Origin: Comamonadaceae bacterium
GTDB taxonomy: Bacteria > Pseudomonadota > Gammaproteobacteria > Burkholderiales > Burkholderiaceae_C
Assembly (NCBI GenBank): GCA_947451385.1
Contig: CANFYZ010000026.1
Coordinates: forward strand, 1-42,489
DNA: 42,489 bases
Direction of reading: 5' to 3'
The position numbers and the translations under genes were made by a program. A model generated the notes under the pieces. The model worked only from the letters and a program-made list of their open reading frames with translations, was not told where the DNA came from and did not search any database. Shown here piece by piece: positions 34,352 to 42,489 of the stretch. Position 1 is the stretch's first letter, and each line of letters starts with the position of its first letter.

Positions 34352-35862
34352 GACTTCCATCCTGTGCAGATTGAGTAATTGAAATGGGCAATTTGCCGAC
34401 CCCAGACCCAAATCGCTAAGGGCTCGAGATACTCACACTTTGTAAATTCATGCTGCGCAACGGGCGGCGAATAACTCATCACCGACCAGTCCACCCACAA
34501 CACCTTGTCCTCTGCTTGAACCGAACCAAACCAACGGTCGAATTGATCTTGGTGGGAATAAATCACCTTCACCGGCCAGGGCCGGGCATACCAAGCGATG
34601 CGACTGGCCATCGTCCAGTTCATGACCCCCAAAGTGGTGGCACCGTGTTGCGCTGCCAACTGCGCTGCCCGTTGCGCTGCGGGTTCCCAGCCGAACAAAT
34701 CAGCAAAGGGATTTTTCACGGCGGGGACCTCTTTTTGTCCAGGCAAGGAAGTGCGCTGTGCCCCGATTTCTGGCGAAAGGCCGCCACGCACCATGACGCT
34801 GAAAAAAGCCAGTAACAAAAGCCCCTGCAAGTTCAGAATCGCACGTTGAATTCGCGACTGCGAAATCCACTTTTGGCTCAACCCCCAAGCCGCCAGTGGA
34901 ATGAAGGCCACACCGAAAGGCGTACTCCAATGGGGCAACGTGCTGCCCTTGCCTGATAAAAAAACAAACAGCAGCAACCCCGGCGCCGCAAAATACAAAG
35001 TCAATTGCTGAGCAGAGAGGCCCTGGGTTGGCAGAGCAGGAGCCGACTTTGCGAAACCACCAGCCAAGGCAAAAGGCAAAATCAAACCCAGAGCCAACCA
35101 CAGCGTCAAGATGTAGGCCAACGCCTTGAGGGCTGACCAAGTGCCCGCCCCTTTGGCATGATTTATCTGGTAAGTGAACGATGCCCAGTCATGTTGCAAA
35201 TTCCAGAAAAAAACGGGGGTCACACACAGCAGCGCGATGAGCACGGCCAACCAGGGACCTGTTTGCCGCAACCACTTGAACCCATAAGCCTGAAATAGAC
35301 ACAAGGCCACACCCAAGGCCAATAACACAGCGGTGTATTTGGAGAGACCCGCCAAACCCAATGCCAAGCCCAGCGCGATCCATTGAGCGGCGGTCGTGGT
35401 GCTTTGCGCTTGGCATAAGCGCCAAGTCAGCACCATGACCCCGGTGATCAAAAGCATCAACAAGGTGTCGGGGACCCAGGCAAAGCCCAATAAGTGGGGC
35501 AAAGGACTCAAAAGGTAAAGCAACAAATCAATGCGCATGCCCCACCATTGAAAATGGCGCAACGCAGGGAACAAGGTATCTGACAAAACCACGAGCCCCA
35601 AACCCGTCAGTACCCAAGACAACATCGGGCAAATGCGCAGCAACAGATCGGTCGCACCCATCTGCACAAAAGGCCATTGCAGCCATCCGACCAACGGTGG
35701 GTGGTCGTAGTAGCTCCAATCCAAATGCCATGCATACAAGGCGTAATGGGCCTCATCGGGCGATAAGCCCAAGCACAGCGCGAAAATCAAATGCAATAAG
35801 GCGCCCGCACCCAGGGCACGCCATATCGAAGCCTGATTGAAATTGAGGGGCAGAGTCACCAT
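34348..35862 (-). CDS. GT39/ArnT-like lipid-linked sugar transferase
   Basis: 504-residue multi-spanning protein with the PMT-family motif SPDEAHYALYAWHLDWSYYDHP in the first periplasmic loop (the acidic DE pair is catalytic in this family) and YDHPPLVGW. It would transfer a sugar from polyprenyl phosphate. I prefer the ATG at 35862; a GTG at 35865 is adjacent. It is flanked by a GT2-GtrA gene six bases upstream and by the PAP2 gene, an arrangement that fits a small envelope-glycosylation module. Acceptor unknown. Confidence 0.85.
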   Translation of the reverse strand: MVTLPLNFNQASIWRALGAGALLHLIFALCLGLSPDEAHYALYAWHLDWSYYDHPPLVGWLQWPFVQMGATDLLLRICPMLSWVLTGLGLVVLSDTLFPALRHFQWWGMRIDLLLYLLSPLPHLLGFAWVPDTLLMLLITGVMVLTWRLCQAQSTTTAAQWIALGLALGLAGLSKYTAVLLALGVALCLFQAYGFKWLRQTGPWLAVLIALLCVTPVFFWNLQHDWASFTYQINHAKGAGTWSALKALAYILTLWLALGLILPFALAGGFAKSAPALPTQGLSAQQLTLYFAAPGLLLFVFLSGKGSTLPHWSTPFGVAFIPLAAWGLSQKWISQSRIQRAILNLQGLLLLAFFSVMVRGGLSPEIGAQRTSLPGQKEVPAVKNPFADLFGWEPAAQRAAQLAAQHGATTLGVMNWTMASRIAWYARPWPVKVIYSHQDQFDRWFGSVQAEDKVLWVDWSVMSYSPPVAQHEFTKCEYLEPLAIWVWGRQIAHFNYSICTGWKS

Positions 35863-35868
35863 CACCTC

Positions 35869-36972
35869 TCAATGCTTGGCACGCTGAGGCCAAACGAGCA
35901 TGGAGGTGACGCCAAAATTCCAAATCAGCCCCACCAAAATACCCATCAGACCCGACAAGACCCACAACCCGTCGCTGCCATACAAATAACTTGCGACGCC
36001 CACATTGGCGGCACCGCCCAGGCTGCAAGCCAACATGAACTTGATCAAACCCCAAAACCAAGCTTGGCCATGCAACTGCTGATCTCTGTAGGTCAGCAGA
36101 TTGTTCAAGTAGAAATTAAAGACCATAGAAATCAGGACCGCAGACGCTTGCGCCACCATGAACGGCAGTACAAAAAGCACCTTTGAAATCCCCAACACCA
36201 GCAGGTGCACAGCCACCCCCATGGCGCCCACACTGGCAAACGAAATCAACTTAGCGGGCACATATTGGCCAACCGTTTTATCGGCAAGCAACATCAAATA
36301 ATCCCAAGCCACGCGGGTGTCTAACTTACTTTCACCGGCCACACGCAGACCAAAATGAAACGGTATTTCTTTGATCTGCAAGGGCTTGGGAGAAGACACC
36401 ACCAAATCCACCAAAATTTTGAAACCCAAGTTGGACAGGCGGTAAACGGCACCCTCCAAAACGGACCGACGCATCATGAAAAATCCGCTCATTGGATCTT
36501 GCAACTGCAGCTTCAGTAATTTTTGACTCAGCAAAGTAGCCCATTTGCTGACACTGACGCGTTGTTCACTCCAATCACCGGTACTGCCACCTTCGACATA
36601 CCGAGAACCCACGGCCAGATCAAAGCCCTCTGACTGCACGGCTTGCAGCATGGCTGGTAAACAGTTTTCGTCGTGCTGCAAATCTGCGTCCATCACCGCC
36701 ATGTAGGGGGCCGCAGAGGCCAACAGGCCTTCAATGCAGGCACTGGACAAGCCTCTTCGCCCTACCCGTCTGAGGACCCGAACACGCGCGTTGCACTGAG
36801 CGATGGTGTGTAATTTTTGATAGGTTCCGTCTTGAGAGTCGTCGTCAACAAAAATCACTTCCCATTCAATACCTTGCAGGGTCTGGGTCAAGCGATCGAT
36901 CAGGACACTGACATTGCCCACCTCATTGAAAGTCGGGACCACCACCGTTAACTGCAGCGAACTTCCCGTCAT
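35869..36972 (-). CDS. GT2 polyprenyl-phosphate sugar synthase fused to GtrA
   Basis: 367 residues. The N-terminal two thirds are a GT2 enzyme (VVVPTFNEVGNVSVL, VDDDSQDGT, MDADLQHD with the DxD-like metal site) of the dolichyl-phosphate-mannose-synthase type. The C-terminal third is a four-helix GtrA flippase domain (FASVGAMGVAVHLL ... FNFYLNNLLTYRD). The start at 36972 has GGAG nine bases upstream and lies one base after the preceding stop. It makes and probably flips an undecaprenyl-phosphate sugar for the neighbouring ArnT-like enzyme. Confidence 0.9.
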   Translation of the reverse strand: MTGSSLQLTVVVPTFNEVGNVSVLIDRLTQTLQGIEWEVIFVDDDSQDGTYQKLHTIAQCNARVRVLRRVGRRGLSSACIEGLLASAAPYMAVMDADLQHDENCLPAMLQAVQSEGFDLAVGSRYVEGGSTGDWSEQRVSVSKWATLLSQKLLKLQLQDPMSGFFMMRRSVLEGAVYRLSNLGFKILVDLVVSSPKPLQIKEIPFHFGLRVAGESKLDTRVAWDYLMLLADKTVGQYVPAKLISFASVGAMGVAVHLLVLGISKVLFVLPFMVAQASAVLISMVFNFYLNNLLTYRDQQLHGQAWFWGLIKFMLACSLGGAANVGVASYLYGSDGLWVLSGLMGILVGLIWNFGVTSMLVWPQRAKH

Positions 36973-36973
36973 G

Positions 36974-38809
36974 TCAATGCACTCCATTCACCGCATGGGG
37001 CAAACCCATGACCAGCACAGGCAGCCAAGAAATAACCAAGGTGCCTAGAAAAATTGCCATCACGGCGGGCGCCACGGAGAGCACCACTTCACGCAATGGT
37101 TTTTTGAATACCGCGCTGGCAAAGTAGATATTCATCCCAGCAGGTGGGCACAAAAAGCCCATCTCCAGATTCGCCAAGAAAATAATGCCAAAGTGAATGG
37201 GATCGATGCCATAGCTCACCGCCAAGGGCAACAGCAAGGGCACCAAGACCACAATGGCCGCGTAAATTTCCATCAAAGCGCCAGCAAAAAACAAAAATAC
37301 GTTCAAGGCCAGCAAGAACACATATTTGTTTTGGGTCATGCCTTGCACCCACTCGGTCGCCAGGTCAGGCACGCCGGCATCGATCAGGTAGTTGGTCAAG
37401 CCCAAGGCCATCCCCATGATCAGCATGACGCCGCCAATCAGTTGGGTGGTTTGGTTAATGCATTCGCAAAACTGTTTCCAACTTAATTCTTGGTGCGCCA
37501 ACACCTGGGTAGCGATGGCATATACAGCGGTCAAAGCCGCGCTTTCAGTCGGCGTGGTCAGACCGCTGACCAATGAACCCACGGCCACCAAGGGCGCCAA
37601 CAACTCCCATTTGGCTTGCCATGCGGCTTCTGAGAAAGACGTTAATTTTTCAGCGGAGACAGCGGAAGGCTGAGGTCGCGACGTCCGCCATGAGGGTAAA
37701 AATCCACCCAAAATAACCAAGAAAATGACCATCACAACAGCTGGAATGACGCCCGCCAAAAACATGGTGTTGATGGGTACCCGCGCCAAAATGGCATACA
37801 TGATCAAGGGCACCGAGGGCGCTAACAGCACCCCCAGCGCACTGGCACTGGTGACCAAGCCCATGCCCTTGTTTTCCGGATAGCCTGACGATCTGAGCAA
37901 AGGCAAGAGCAACCCACCCAAGGCCAAAATCGTGACACCGCTGCCGCCCGTCAAGGCCGTGAAGCATGAACACAGCAAAGCAACGGCCAAGACCGTTCCC
38001 ACCGGGCCATCACCCAACAAGGAGACAAAGACACGACTCAATCGCTGTGAGGCCTGGGTCTTGGCTAAAACCAACCCCGCCAAGGTAAACAAAGGCAGTG
38101 CAGGCAACGATGGATTCACGGTGATTTGGTAATGCGACAGGGCCAGCGAAGCCAGCGGCAACCCCTCGTGCCCCAGCAGCAACAGTCCTAAGCCTCCCAG
38201 CACGGCAAAGATGGACGCCCCGCTCAACAGCAAAGCACACAGCACCAGACAGCCCACAGGCAAGGGGATGGTTTGAAAATCCACGTTCCAAGCCAGCCAA
38301 GTGCCGAGCACAGGCCAAGCCACGGCGCAGACGACGCCCCAGTGCCATGTCAATCCACTTTGCCAACCCATTCTGACGGCCAAGAGTCCAAACCCCAGCG
38401 GCAAAAAAGCCTGCAACCACCACAATGGCAATCCATAGGCTAAGGTGGGCGCAGACACCATCTCACTGGCCACCAGAGTCCCACTGGAAGCGCAGAGCAT
38501 GCCCGACAACACCGCGCCGCCCGCTTGACAAAAAATCTGCAGCCCCTTTTGCACACTGGGATGGCTGTGGGTGGCTAAACCCAAGCTCGACAAATGGCCA
38601 TGGCGCTGAGCGGCCACTGCGCCCATCATGGCCACCAATAAGCCCAAGTGTTGAACCAAAACAGGTGCATTCTCAATCCCTTGCCCATGCAATGGGCGAA
38701 GCACCATTTCGACCATGGGAATCAGCGCCATCCCCACCAAAGCGACCCCAGCCAAAACGCCGTCCAGTGCAATCCCTTTGCGCACAACCTGCGCCCAAGC
38801 CCGACTCAT
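36974..38809 (-). CDS. TRAP transporter fused small/large permease (DctQM)
   Basis: 611-residue membrane protein. The first 180 or so residues form the four-helix DctQ small subunit and the rest the DctM large subunit with repeats such as ALTGGSGVTILALGGLLLPLL and FFAGALMEIYAAIVVLVPLLLP. Fusion of Q and M is known in TRAP systems. It starts in a four-base overlap with the dctP stop (ATGA) and abuts the GT2-GtrA gene. Substrate is probably an organic acid or sugar acid. Confidence 0.92.
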   Translation of the reverse strand: MSRAWAQVVRKGIALDGVLAGVALVGMALIPMVEMVLRPLHGQGIENAPVLVQHLGLLVAMMGAVAAQRHGHLSSLGLATHSHPSVQKGLQIFCQAGGAVLSGMLCASSGTLVASEMVSAPTLAYGLPLWWLQAFLPLGFGLLAVRMGWQSGLTWHWGVVCAVAWPVLGTWLAWNVDFQTIPLPVGCLVLCALLLSGASIFAVLGGLGLLLLGHEGLPLASLALSHYQITVNPSLPALPLFTLAGLVLAKTQASQRLSRVFVSLLGDGPVGTVLAVALLCSCFTALTGGSGVTILALGGLLLPLLRSSGYPENKGMGLVTSASALGVLLAPSVPLIMYAILARVPINTMFLAGVIPAVVMVIFLVILGGFLPSWRTSRPQPSAVSAEKLTSFSEAAWQAKWELLAPLVAVGSLVSGLTTPTESAALTAVYAIATQVLAHQELSWKQFCECINQTTQLIGGVMLIMGMALGLTNYLIDAGVPDLATEWVQGMTQNKYVFLLALNVFLFFAGALMEIYAAIVVLVPLLLPLAVSYGIDPIHFGIIFLANLEMGFLCPPAGMNIYFASAVFKKPLREVVLSVAPAVMAIFLGTLVISWLPVLVMGLPHAVNGVH

Positions 38810-39834
38810 TTGGTGCGTCCAGCGCGGTAGGCTTTCAAATGCAGCATCACTTCATCAAAGGTCTCTGCGGGCACCATCGTGCCCCTGATGCGCGGGTACA
38901 GACTGTCGGCAAGGGCATTCCATTCCTGCATTTGTGCGGTTGTCGGGGTGGTAACTTTCAAGCCGCGCTTCTTCATCGCATCCACCGCTTCATCCACCTC
39001 TTTGCGGGCTTGTGCTCGTATCACGGTACCCGCTTGATCACTGGCGGATCGCATCGACGCTTGCAGTTCGGGCGACATGTCGGCCCAGGTTTTTTGGGTC
39101 ACCACCAAGGCCCCCACAATCGGTGCCCAGTTGATTTCCAGCATGTGCGGGGCCGTGTTGTAAATCTGCGTAGCCAAAGCAAAGTAAGGGGTTGACGGCA
39201 CCACGTTAATCATGCCGGTTTGGATCGCCGGCAAGATGTCTGTGGGCTCCAAAGGCACAGGCGTATAGCCCAGGCTTTTCATAATGGCTTGTTGGTCCGC
39301 TTCTGCGCCCCAGGCAAAAAATTTCATCTTTTTATAGTCATCAGGCCGCGCGGCGGGCTCTTTAGAGAAAAAGCGCACCCAACCGGCATCCCCCCAGGCC
39401 AAGACCACAAAGCCCTTTTCGGCAAATTTCTTTTCCATGGCTGGGCGCATTTTTTCTCGCACATAGTCCACTTCGTCCCAGGTCTTGAACAGCAATGGCA
39501 TGGCCTGCAAAGCAGCCACGCTGGGCTCAATTTCACGCAAGCCCACCACCGACAGCAGCGCGCCTTGCAGTTGGCCAATGCGCATGCGCCGGGTCATCTC
39601 GGCTTCACCGCCCTGGCTGCCATCGGTAAACACGCCAAACTTCGGCGCGCCATCTTGGCCTTTCTTCCAGACTTCACCCAGCTCCAACAACTGGCGGTGA
39701 TAGAGCGAATTTTTGGGCACCAAACTGCCGATACGTAATTGTTTTTCAGCCGCCCATGCCGTGGGCACGAGCAAACTGCCCAGCAATGCCCCCATCAACA
39801 CGACCCTGCGCTTGGCGCTGCCATTCATCCACAT
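38806..39834 (-). CDS. dctP: TRAP transporter periplasmic substrate-binding protein DctP
   Basis: 342-residue protein with a cleavable signal (VVLMGALLGSLLVPTAWA) and the DctP fold: LRIGSLVPKNSLYHRQ at the start, FGVFTDGSQGGEAEMTRRMRIGQLQ and the FFSKEPAARPDDYKKMKFF block containing the carboxylate-binding Arg region. AAGG lies 8 bases before the ATG at 39834. The gene is preceded by a TatT gene, a rarer TRAP arrangement. Ligand unknown. Confidence 0.92.
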   Translation of the reverse strand: MWMNGSAKRRVVLMGALLGSLLVPTAWAAEKQLRIGSLVPKNSLYHRQLLELGEVWKKGQDGAPKFGVFTDGSQGGEAEMTRRMRIGQLQGALLSVVGLREIEPSVAALQAMPLLFKTWDEVDYVREKMRPAMEKKFAEKGFVVLAWGDAGWVRFFSKEPAARPDDYKKMKFFAWGAEADQQAIMKSLGYTPVPLEPTDILPAIQTGMINVVPSTPYFALATQIYNTAPHMLEINWAPIVGALVVTQKTWADMSPELQASMRSASDQAGTVIRAQARKEVDEAVDAMKKRGLKVTTPTTAQMQEWNALADSLYPRIRGTMVPAETFDEVMLHLKAYRAGRTK

Positions 39835-39844
39835 AACTTGGCCC

Positions 39845-40732
39845 TTAAAAAATAGAATCTGCTTGGCTTAAAAGCCATCGAGCGCGATCGCGCATGATTT
39901 GACTCGACAGGTCACGCTTGCCTGATGAGACTTCGATCGCTTTGTTCAACCACATTTCAAAGGCTGGGCGGTCTTGCTGATCCAATGCCCAGCCCTCGGC
40001 TTTGGCCACCCAGGGTCCAGGGCTTTGCCCCTGACTGATTTCAATCGCTTGGTCAAAGTACGCCAACGCTCGGCTGCGCGACCCACCGGGTCGGGCCAAC
40101 TCCAAGGTCCCCATCAAACTGGCCAAAGCGCCGTCACCATAACTGGGGTTCACCAGCCAGGCGGTGTGCGCCAGCGTGACGGCCAACGGCAAATCGGCCA
40201 CCACGTCAGGGGAATCGGTGGACAAAGAAATTTGCCCACCCCATGCGGCCGCCGTCCAATAAGCCAAGCCCACAGCTTGTGCCGGCAATTGCATGGAGCG
40301 AGAGTTGGCGGACGGCGATAAAGACTGAATGACTTCGGGGTAGTTGAGAGTCAAAGTCTGCAAACCCTGCTTTTTGGCACGCTCGAACATACGCGCCGCG
40401 CGTTCACGCAAGGCCTGGGCTTGCTTGAGGTTTTGCGACTCCACGCGGTCGGCCTCGGTCATCAAAAATGCGTAGGCATATTGCGTCAATCCACTGCTCA
40501 CCGATTGGGCCAAGCCCAGGTGGCTAGGCAATTCGCGCAGCAAAGCCTCTGACATTTTGAGATAAAAGGCACTGGCTTCACGGGCCAAGCCAATGTCTTC
40601 TTCTTCCACCGCGGATTGTGATAAGCCATCCGCCACTTGGCGCAGCAAATGCTGCTGCACGGAACAAGCCGATAAAAAACCCAGCACCAAGACCAGTACG
40701 AACAAAGACAAAAGACGTTTCAAAAGCAACAT
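39845..40732 (-). CDS. TRAP-associated TatT lipoprotein
   Basis: 295-residue lipoprotein: the N-terminus has a long hydrophobic run ending LSAC. The body has helical repeats and matches the TatT (TRAP-associated tetratricopeptide, TPR-like) family. TatT forms trimers that hold TRAP binding protein and is found with lipid or hydrophobic-ligand TRAP systems such as Tp0956 of Treponema. The ATG at 40732 starts just before the signal; an upstream ATG at 40774 is less likely. Its gap to dctP is 10 bases. It is divergent from the phytase-like gene. Confidence 0.82.
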   Translation of the reverse strand: MLLLKRLLSLFVLVLVLGFLSACSVQQHLLRQVADGLSQSAVEEEDIGLAREASAFYLKMSEALLRELPSHLGLAQSVSSGLTQYAYAFLMTEADRVESQNLKQAQALRERAARMFERAKKQGLQTLTLNYPEVIQSLSPSANSRSMQLPAQAVGLAYWTAAAWGGQISLSTDSPDVVADLPLAVTLAHTAWLVNPSYGDGALASLMGTLELARPGGSRSRALAYFDQAIEISQGQSPGPWVAKAEGWALDQQDRPAFEMWLNKAIEVSSGKRDLSSQIMRDRARWLLSQADSIF

Positions 40733-40825
40733 GCGCAATGTGAACACGCTGAGTGGAGCATGCCAGTGATTCAAAGCTTGAACTTATCAACTCAATGTGA
40801 AAATTTCGTTAAAACCATTTTTAAA

Positions 40826-40854
40826 CTGACATTTTTCTGGCATCAATTTGTCAT
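40826..40854 (+). promoter_or_regulatory. Tandem PhoB box before the phytase-like gene
   Basis: Three half-sites in 11-base phase: CTGACAT (40826), CTGGCAT (40837) and TTGTCAT (40848), each 6 of 7 matches. The second and third form an 18-base box with 14 or more matches to the Pho consensus. AAAAAT (40865-40870) lies ten bases after as a poor -10, and the gene starts at 40922. Confidence 0.7.
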
Positions 40855-40921
40855 GAAAATTCTCAAAAATACCCATACGCAAAAGCCACGGGTGGACTTT
40901 TGCATATTCCAAAAGGGTTTT

Positions 40922-42274
40922 ATGTCCCGTTCCTTTTACTTCCGTGCCAGCCTGCTGAGCCTGGCTTTGGCGGCCAGTGCGGCGCACGCGCAAAACGTAT
41001 TTCCAGCCACTTTGGCAGGTCACGCCCTGCTGCCAGCGGCGTCTTATTTGGCTGCGCCGCAAGATGCACCGGCCGACCTGAAGTCGAGCGGCAAGTTCAC
41101 AACCGGTCAGCGCGTTGAGAAACTGGCCAGCGTGGAAGGCTTGTCTGCAGGCCGTCCTACCGGCGTGTTTTTGCCTTTTGACGGCCAACCTCAGCAAGGT
41201 CACTCTGGCATTCAGCGCATGAGCGACGGCTCCTTTTGGGTGCTCACCGACAACGGCGCTGGCTCCAAAGCCAACTCGCCTGATTTCATGCTGTATTTGA
41301 ACCACTACACGATTGATTTCAAAACCGGTCAGTACACCCGCCTGGCCACCACCTTCTTGCATGACCCCGACAAAAAAGTCCCTTTCAGAATCGTGCACGA
41401 AGGCACGCGAGAGCGCTATTTGACCGGCTCTGACTTTGACACCGAGAGCTTTCAAATTGTGGGCCAGCACCTGTGGATCGGTGACGAGTTGGGCCCCTAC
41501 CTGATCAAGGCCGACCTGAAAGGCAAAGTGCTAGCCGTGTTTGACACCTTGGTCGACGGCAAAGTCGTGCGCTCGCCCGACCATCCTGCGGTGAGCACAC
41601 CGGCTTTTCCCGCCGATTTGACCAAGTTTGAAATACGTCGCTCCAAGGGTTTTGAGGGCATGGCGTCCTCCAAAGACGGTCGCAAGTTGTACCCCCTGCT
41701 GGAAGGCCCCGTTTGGAATGAGGCAGCCAAGTCCTTTGAAAACACAGATGGCAAACAATACCTGCGCGTGTTGGAGTTTGACATTGCGTCCGAAAAATGG
41801 ACCGGCCGCCACTGGAAGTACATGCTCGAAGCCAACACCCACGCGATTGGCGACTTCAACATGATCAACGAAACCACCGGCTTGGTCATTGAGCGCGACA
41901 ACGGCGAGGGCACTGCCGCCCACGCCTGCCCCGCAGGCCAGCAACGCAAAGACTGCTTCCACGATCTGGCCAAGTTCAAGCGCGTCTACAAAATTGAAAT
42001 GACCGAAGGCAACGTCGGCGGTCCGGTGCGCAAGATCGGCTACATCGACCTTATGAACATTGCCGACCCGAACAAACTGGCCCGCAAACCCTTGGACAAC
42101 GGGGTGTTCACATTCCCCTTCTTCACGATTGAGAACGTCGATGTGGTCGACGCCACCCACATCGTGGTGGGCAACGACAACAACCTGCCGTTCTCCAGCA
42201 GCCGCTTACCCAACAAGGCCGATGACAACGAAATGATTTTGTTGGAAGTGGCTGAATTTCTGCGCGCCAAGTAA
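40922..42274 (+). CDS. Phytase-like esterase (phytase-family esterase-like protein)
   Basis: 450-residue secreted protein with a signal peptide (RASLLSLALAASAAHA). The body has a beta-propeller-type fold with the blocks HSGIQRMSDGSFWVLTDNG, SDFDTESFQIV and FEGMASSKDGRKLYPLLEG typical of the esterase-like phytase family. It would hydrolyse phosphate esters in the periplasm or outside. The ATG at 40922 has AAAAGGG five bases upstream; an earlier TTG/ATG frame is not needed. phoD follows by 33 bases. PhoB box is upstream. Confidence 0.88.
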   Translation: MSRSFYFRASLLSLALAASAAHAQNVFPATLAGHALLPAASYLAAPQDAPADLKSSGKFTTGQRVEKLASVEGLSAGRPTGVFLPFDGQPQQGHSGIQRMSDGSFWVLTDNGAGSKANSPDFMLYLNHYTIDFKTGQYTRLATTFLHDPDKKVPFRIVHEGTRERYLTGSDFDTESFQIVGQHLWIGDELGPYLIKADLKGKVLAVFDTLVDGKVVRSPDHPAVSTPAFPADLTKFEIRRSKGFEGMASSKDGRKLYPLLEGPVWNEAAKSFENTDGKQYLRVLEFDIASEKWTGRHWKYMLEANTHAIGDFNMINETTGLVIERDNGEGTAAHACPAGQQRKDCFHDLAKFKRVYKIEMTEGNVGGPVRKIGYIDLMNIADPNKLARKPLDNGVFTFPFFTIENVDVVDATHIVVGNDNNLPFSSSRLPNKADDNEMILLEVAEFLRAK

Positions 42275-42307
42275 TCTTTTATGAACTCTTTTTTTGAAAA
42301 ATAATCT

Positions 42308-42489
42308 ATGTCTTTATTTAAATCACGTCGCAAATTCCTCGCCACCACCGCCGGTTCTGCTGGGGCCGTGGCCCTGGCTTCCTGTGGCTCTTCGACGCCC
42401 CTGCCTGCCGAATTTTTATACGGCGTGGCCAGTGGCGACCCGCTGACCGATCGCGTCATTTTGTGGACTCACGCCAAAGTCAAAGATCA
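42308..42489 (+). CDS. phoD: Alkaline phosphatase D (PhoD), 3' end cut by window
   Basis: Only 60 residues are in the window. The N-terminus has a Tat signal, SRRKFLATTAGSAGAVALASCG, with a possible lipobox-like Cys, followed by FLYGVASGDPLTDRVILWT, the typical N-terminal PhoD block. PhoD is a Tat-exported phosphodiesterase/phosphatase. It would be co-transcribed with the phytase-like gene under the PhoB box. The gene continues beyond the window. Confidence 0.9.
   Translation, partial: MSLFKSRRKFLATTAGSAGAVALASCGSSTPLPAEFLYGVASGDPLTDRVILWTHAKVKD

Noticed and set aside
40774..40820. PhoB box facing the TatT/TRAP genes
   Set aside because: On the minus strand TTTTAAC-GAAA-TTTTCAC is in phase but has only about 10 of 18 matches in an A/T-rich stretch, below what I would accept.

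Overview
This is a GC-rich chromosomal window from a betaproteobacterium, most likely a freshwater Comamonadaceae (Limnohabitans/Rhodoferax-like). The assignment rests on gene order (dnaX-ybaB-recR with a divergent 4.5S RNA, trxA-rho-rpmE2, moaA-mobA-moeA), a zinc-free L31, and many TRAP and Tat/lipoprotein genes with betaproteobacterial features. It is inferred from protein and RNA character, not from a database search. I see no phage, IS, CRISPR array or complete tRNA.

Layout. 1-1.9 kb: end of an aldehyde dehydrogenase gene and an SDR dehydrogenase. 1.9-5.0 kb: molybdenum cofactor operon moaA-mobA-moeA. 5.0-9.9 kb: rnhA and a SAM methyltransferase on the minus strand, divergent gloB-mltD on the plus strand, then an orphan solute-binding protein. 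10.0-13.0 kb: dnaX-ybaB-recR (minus) and 4.5S SRP RNA (plus). 13.0-16.7 kb: a YhiN/HI0933-type flavoprotein, trxA, rho and rpmE2. 16.7-19.8 kb: an ArnT/PMT-like membrane glycosyltransferase coupled to a MATE exporter.

19.9-42.5 kb is the most interesting part. It contains ugd and lplT; a GT4 glycosyltransferase divergent from a DUF962-like membrane protein; a GSAM-like class III aminotransferase divergent from a phosphatidylserine-decarboxylase/5'-nucleotidase gene pair; an exbD-tonB-TonB receptor-exbB operon; a minus-strand run of TRAP transporter genes, a GT2-GtrA protein, an ArnT-like GT39 and a PAP2 phosphatase; and finally a phytase-like esterase followed by the start of phoD.

Several promoters here carry 11-bp-periodic TGTCA repeats that resemble PhoB boxes. 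The best are before exbD (with a -10 at the right distance) and before the phytase-like gene (three half-sites in phase). Weaker candidates lie before ugd, between the GT4 and DUF962 genes, and before the aminotransferase. I infer a phosphate-starvation locus that joins outer-membrane uptake and hydrolysis of organic phosphate (TonB receptor, 5'-nucleotidase, phytase-like protein, PhoD) to replacement of phospholipid by sugar lipids (UDP-glucuronate from Ugd, the GT4 enzyme, PAP2, LplT). The aminotransferase, the Psd-like enzyme and the DUF962 protein are the parts with no obvious known role and could mark an undescribed lipid branch.

Other points of note are a nine-A slippery run in dnaX with an immediate -1 stop (predicted gamma subunit), a C-rich rho leader, a stranded tRNA 3' end after exbB, and divergent gloB/methyltransferase start codons that share bases.
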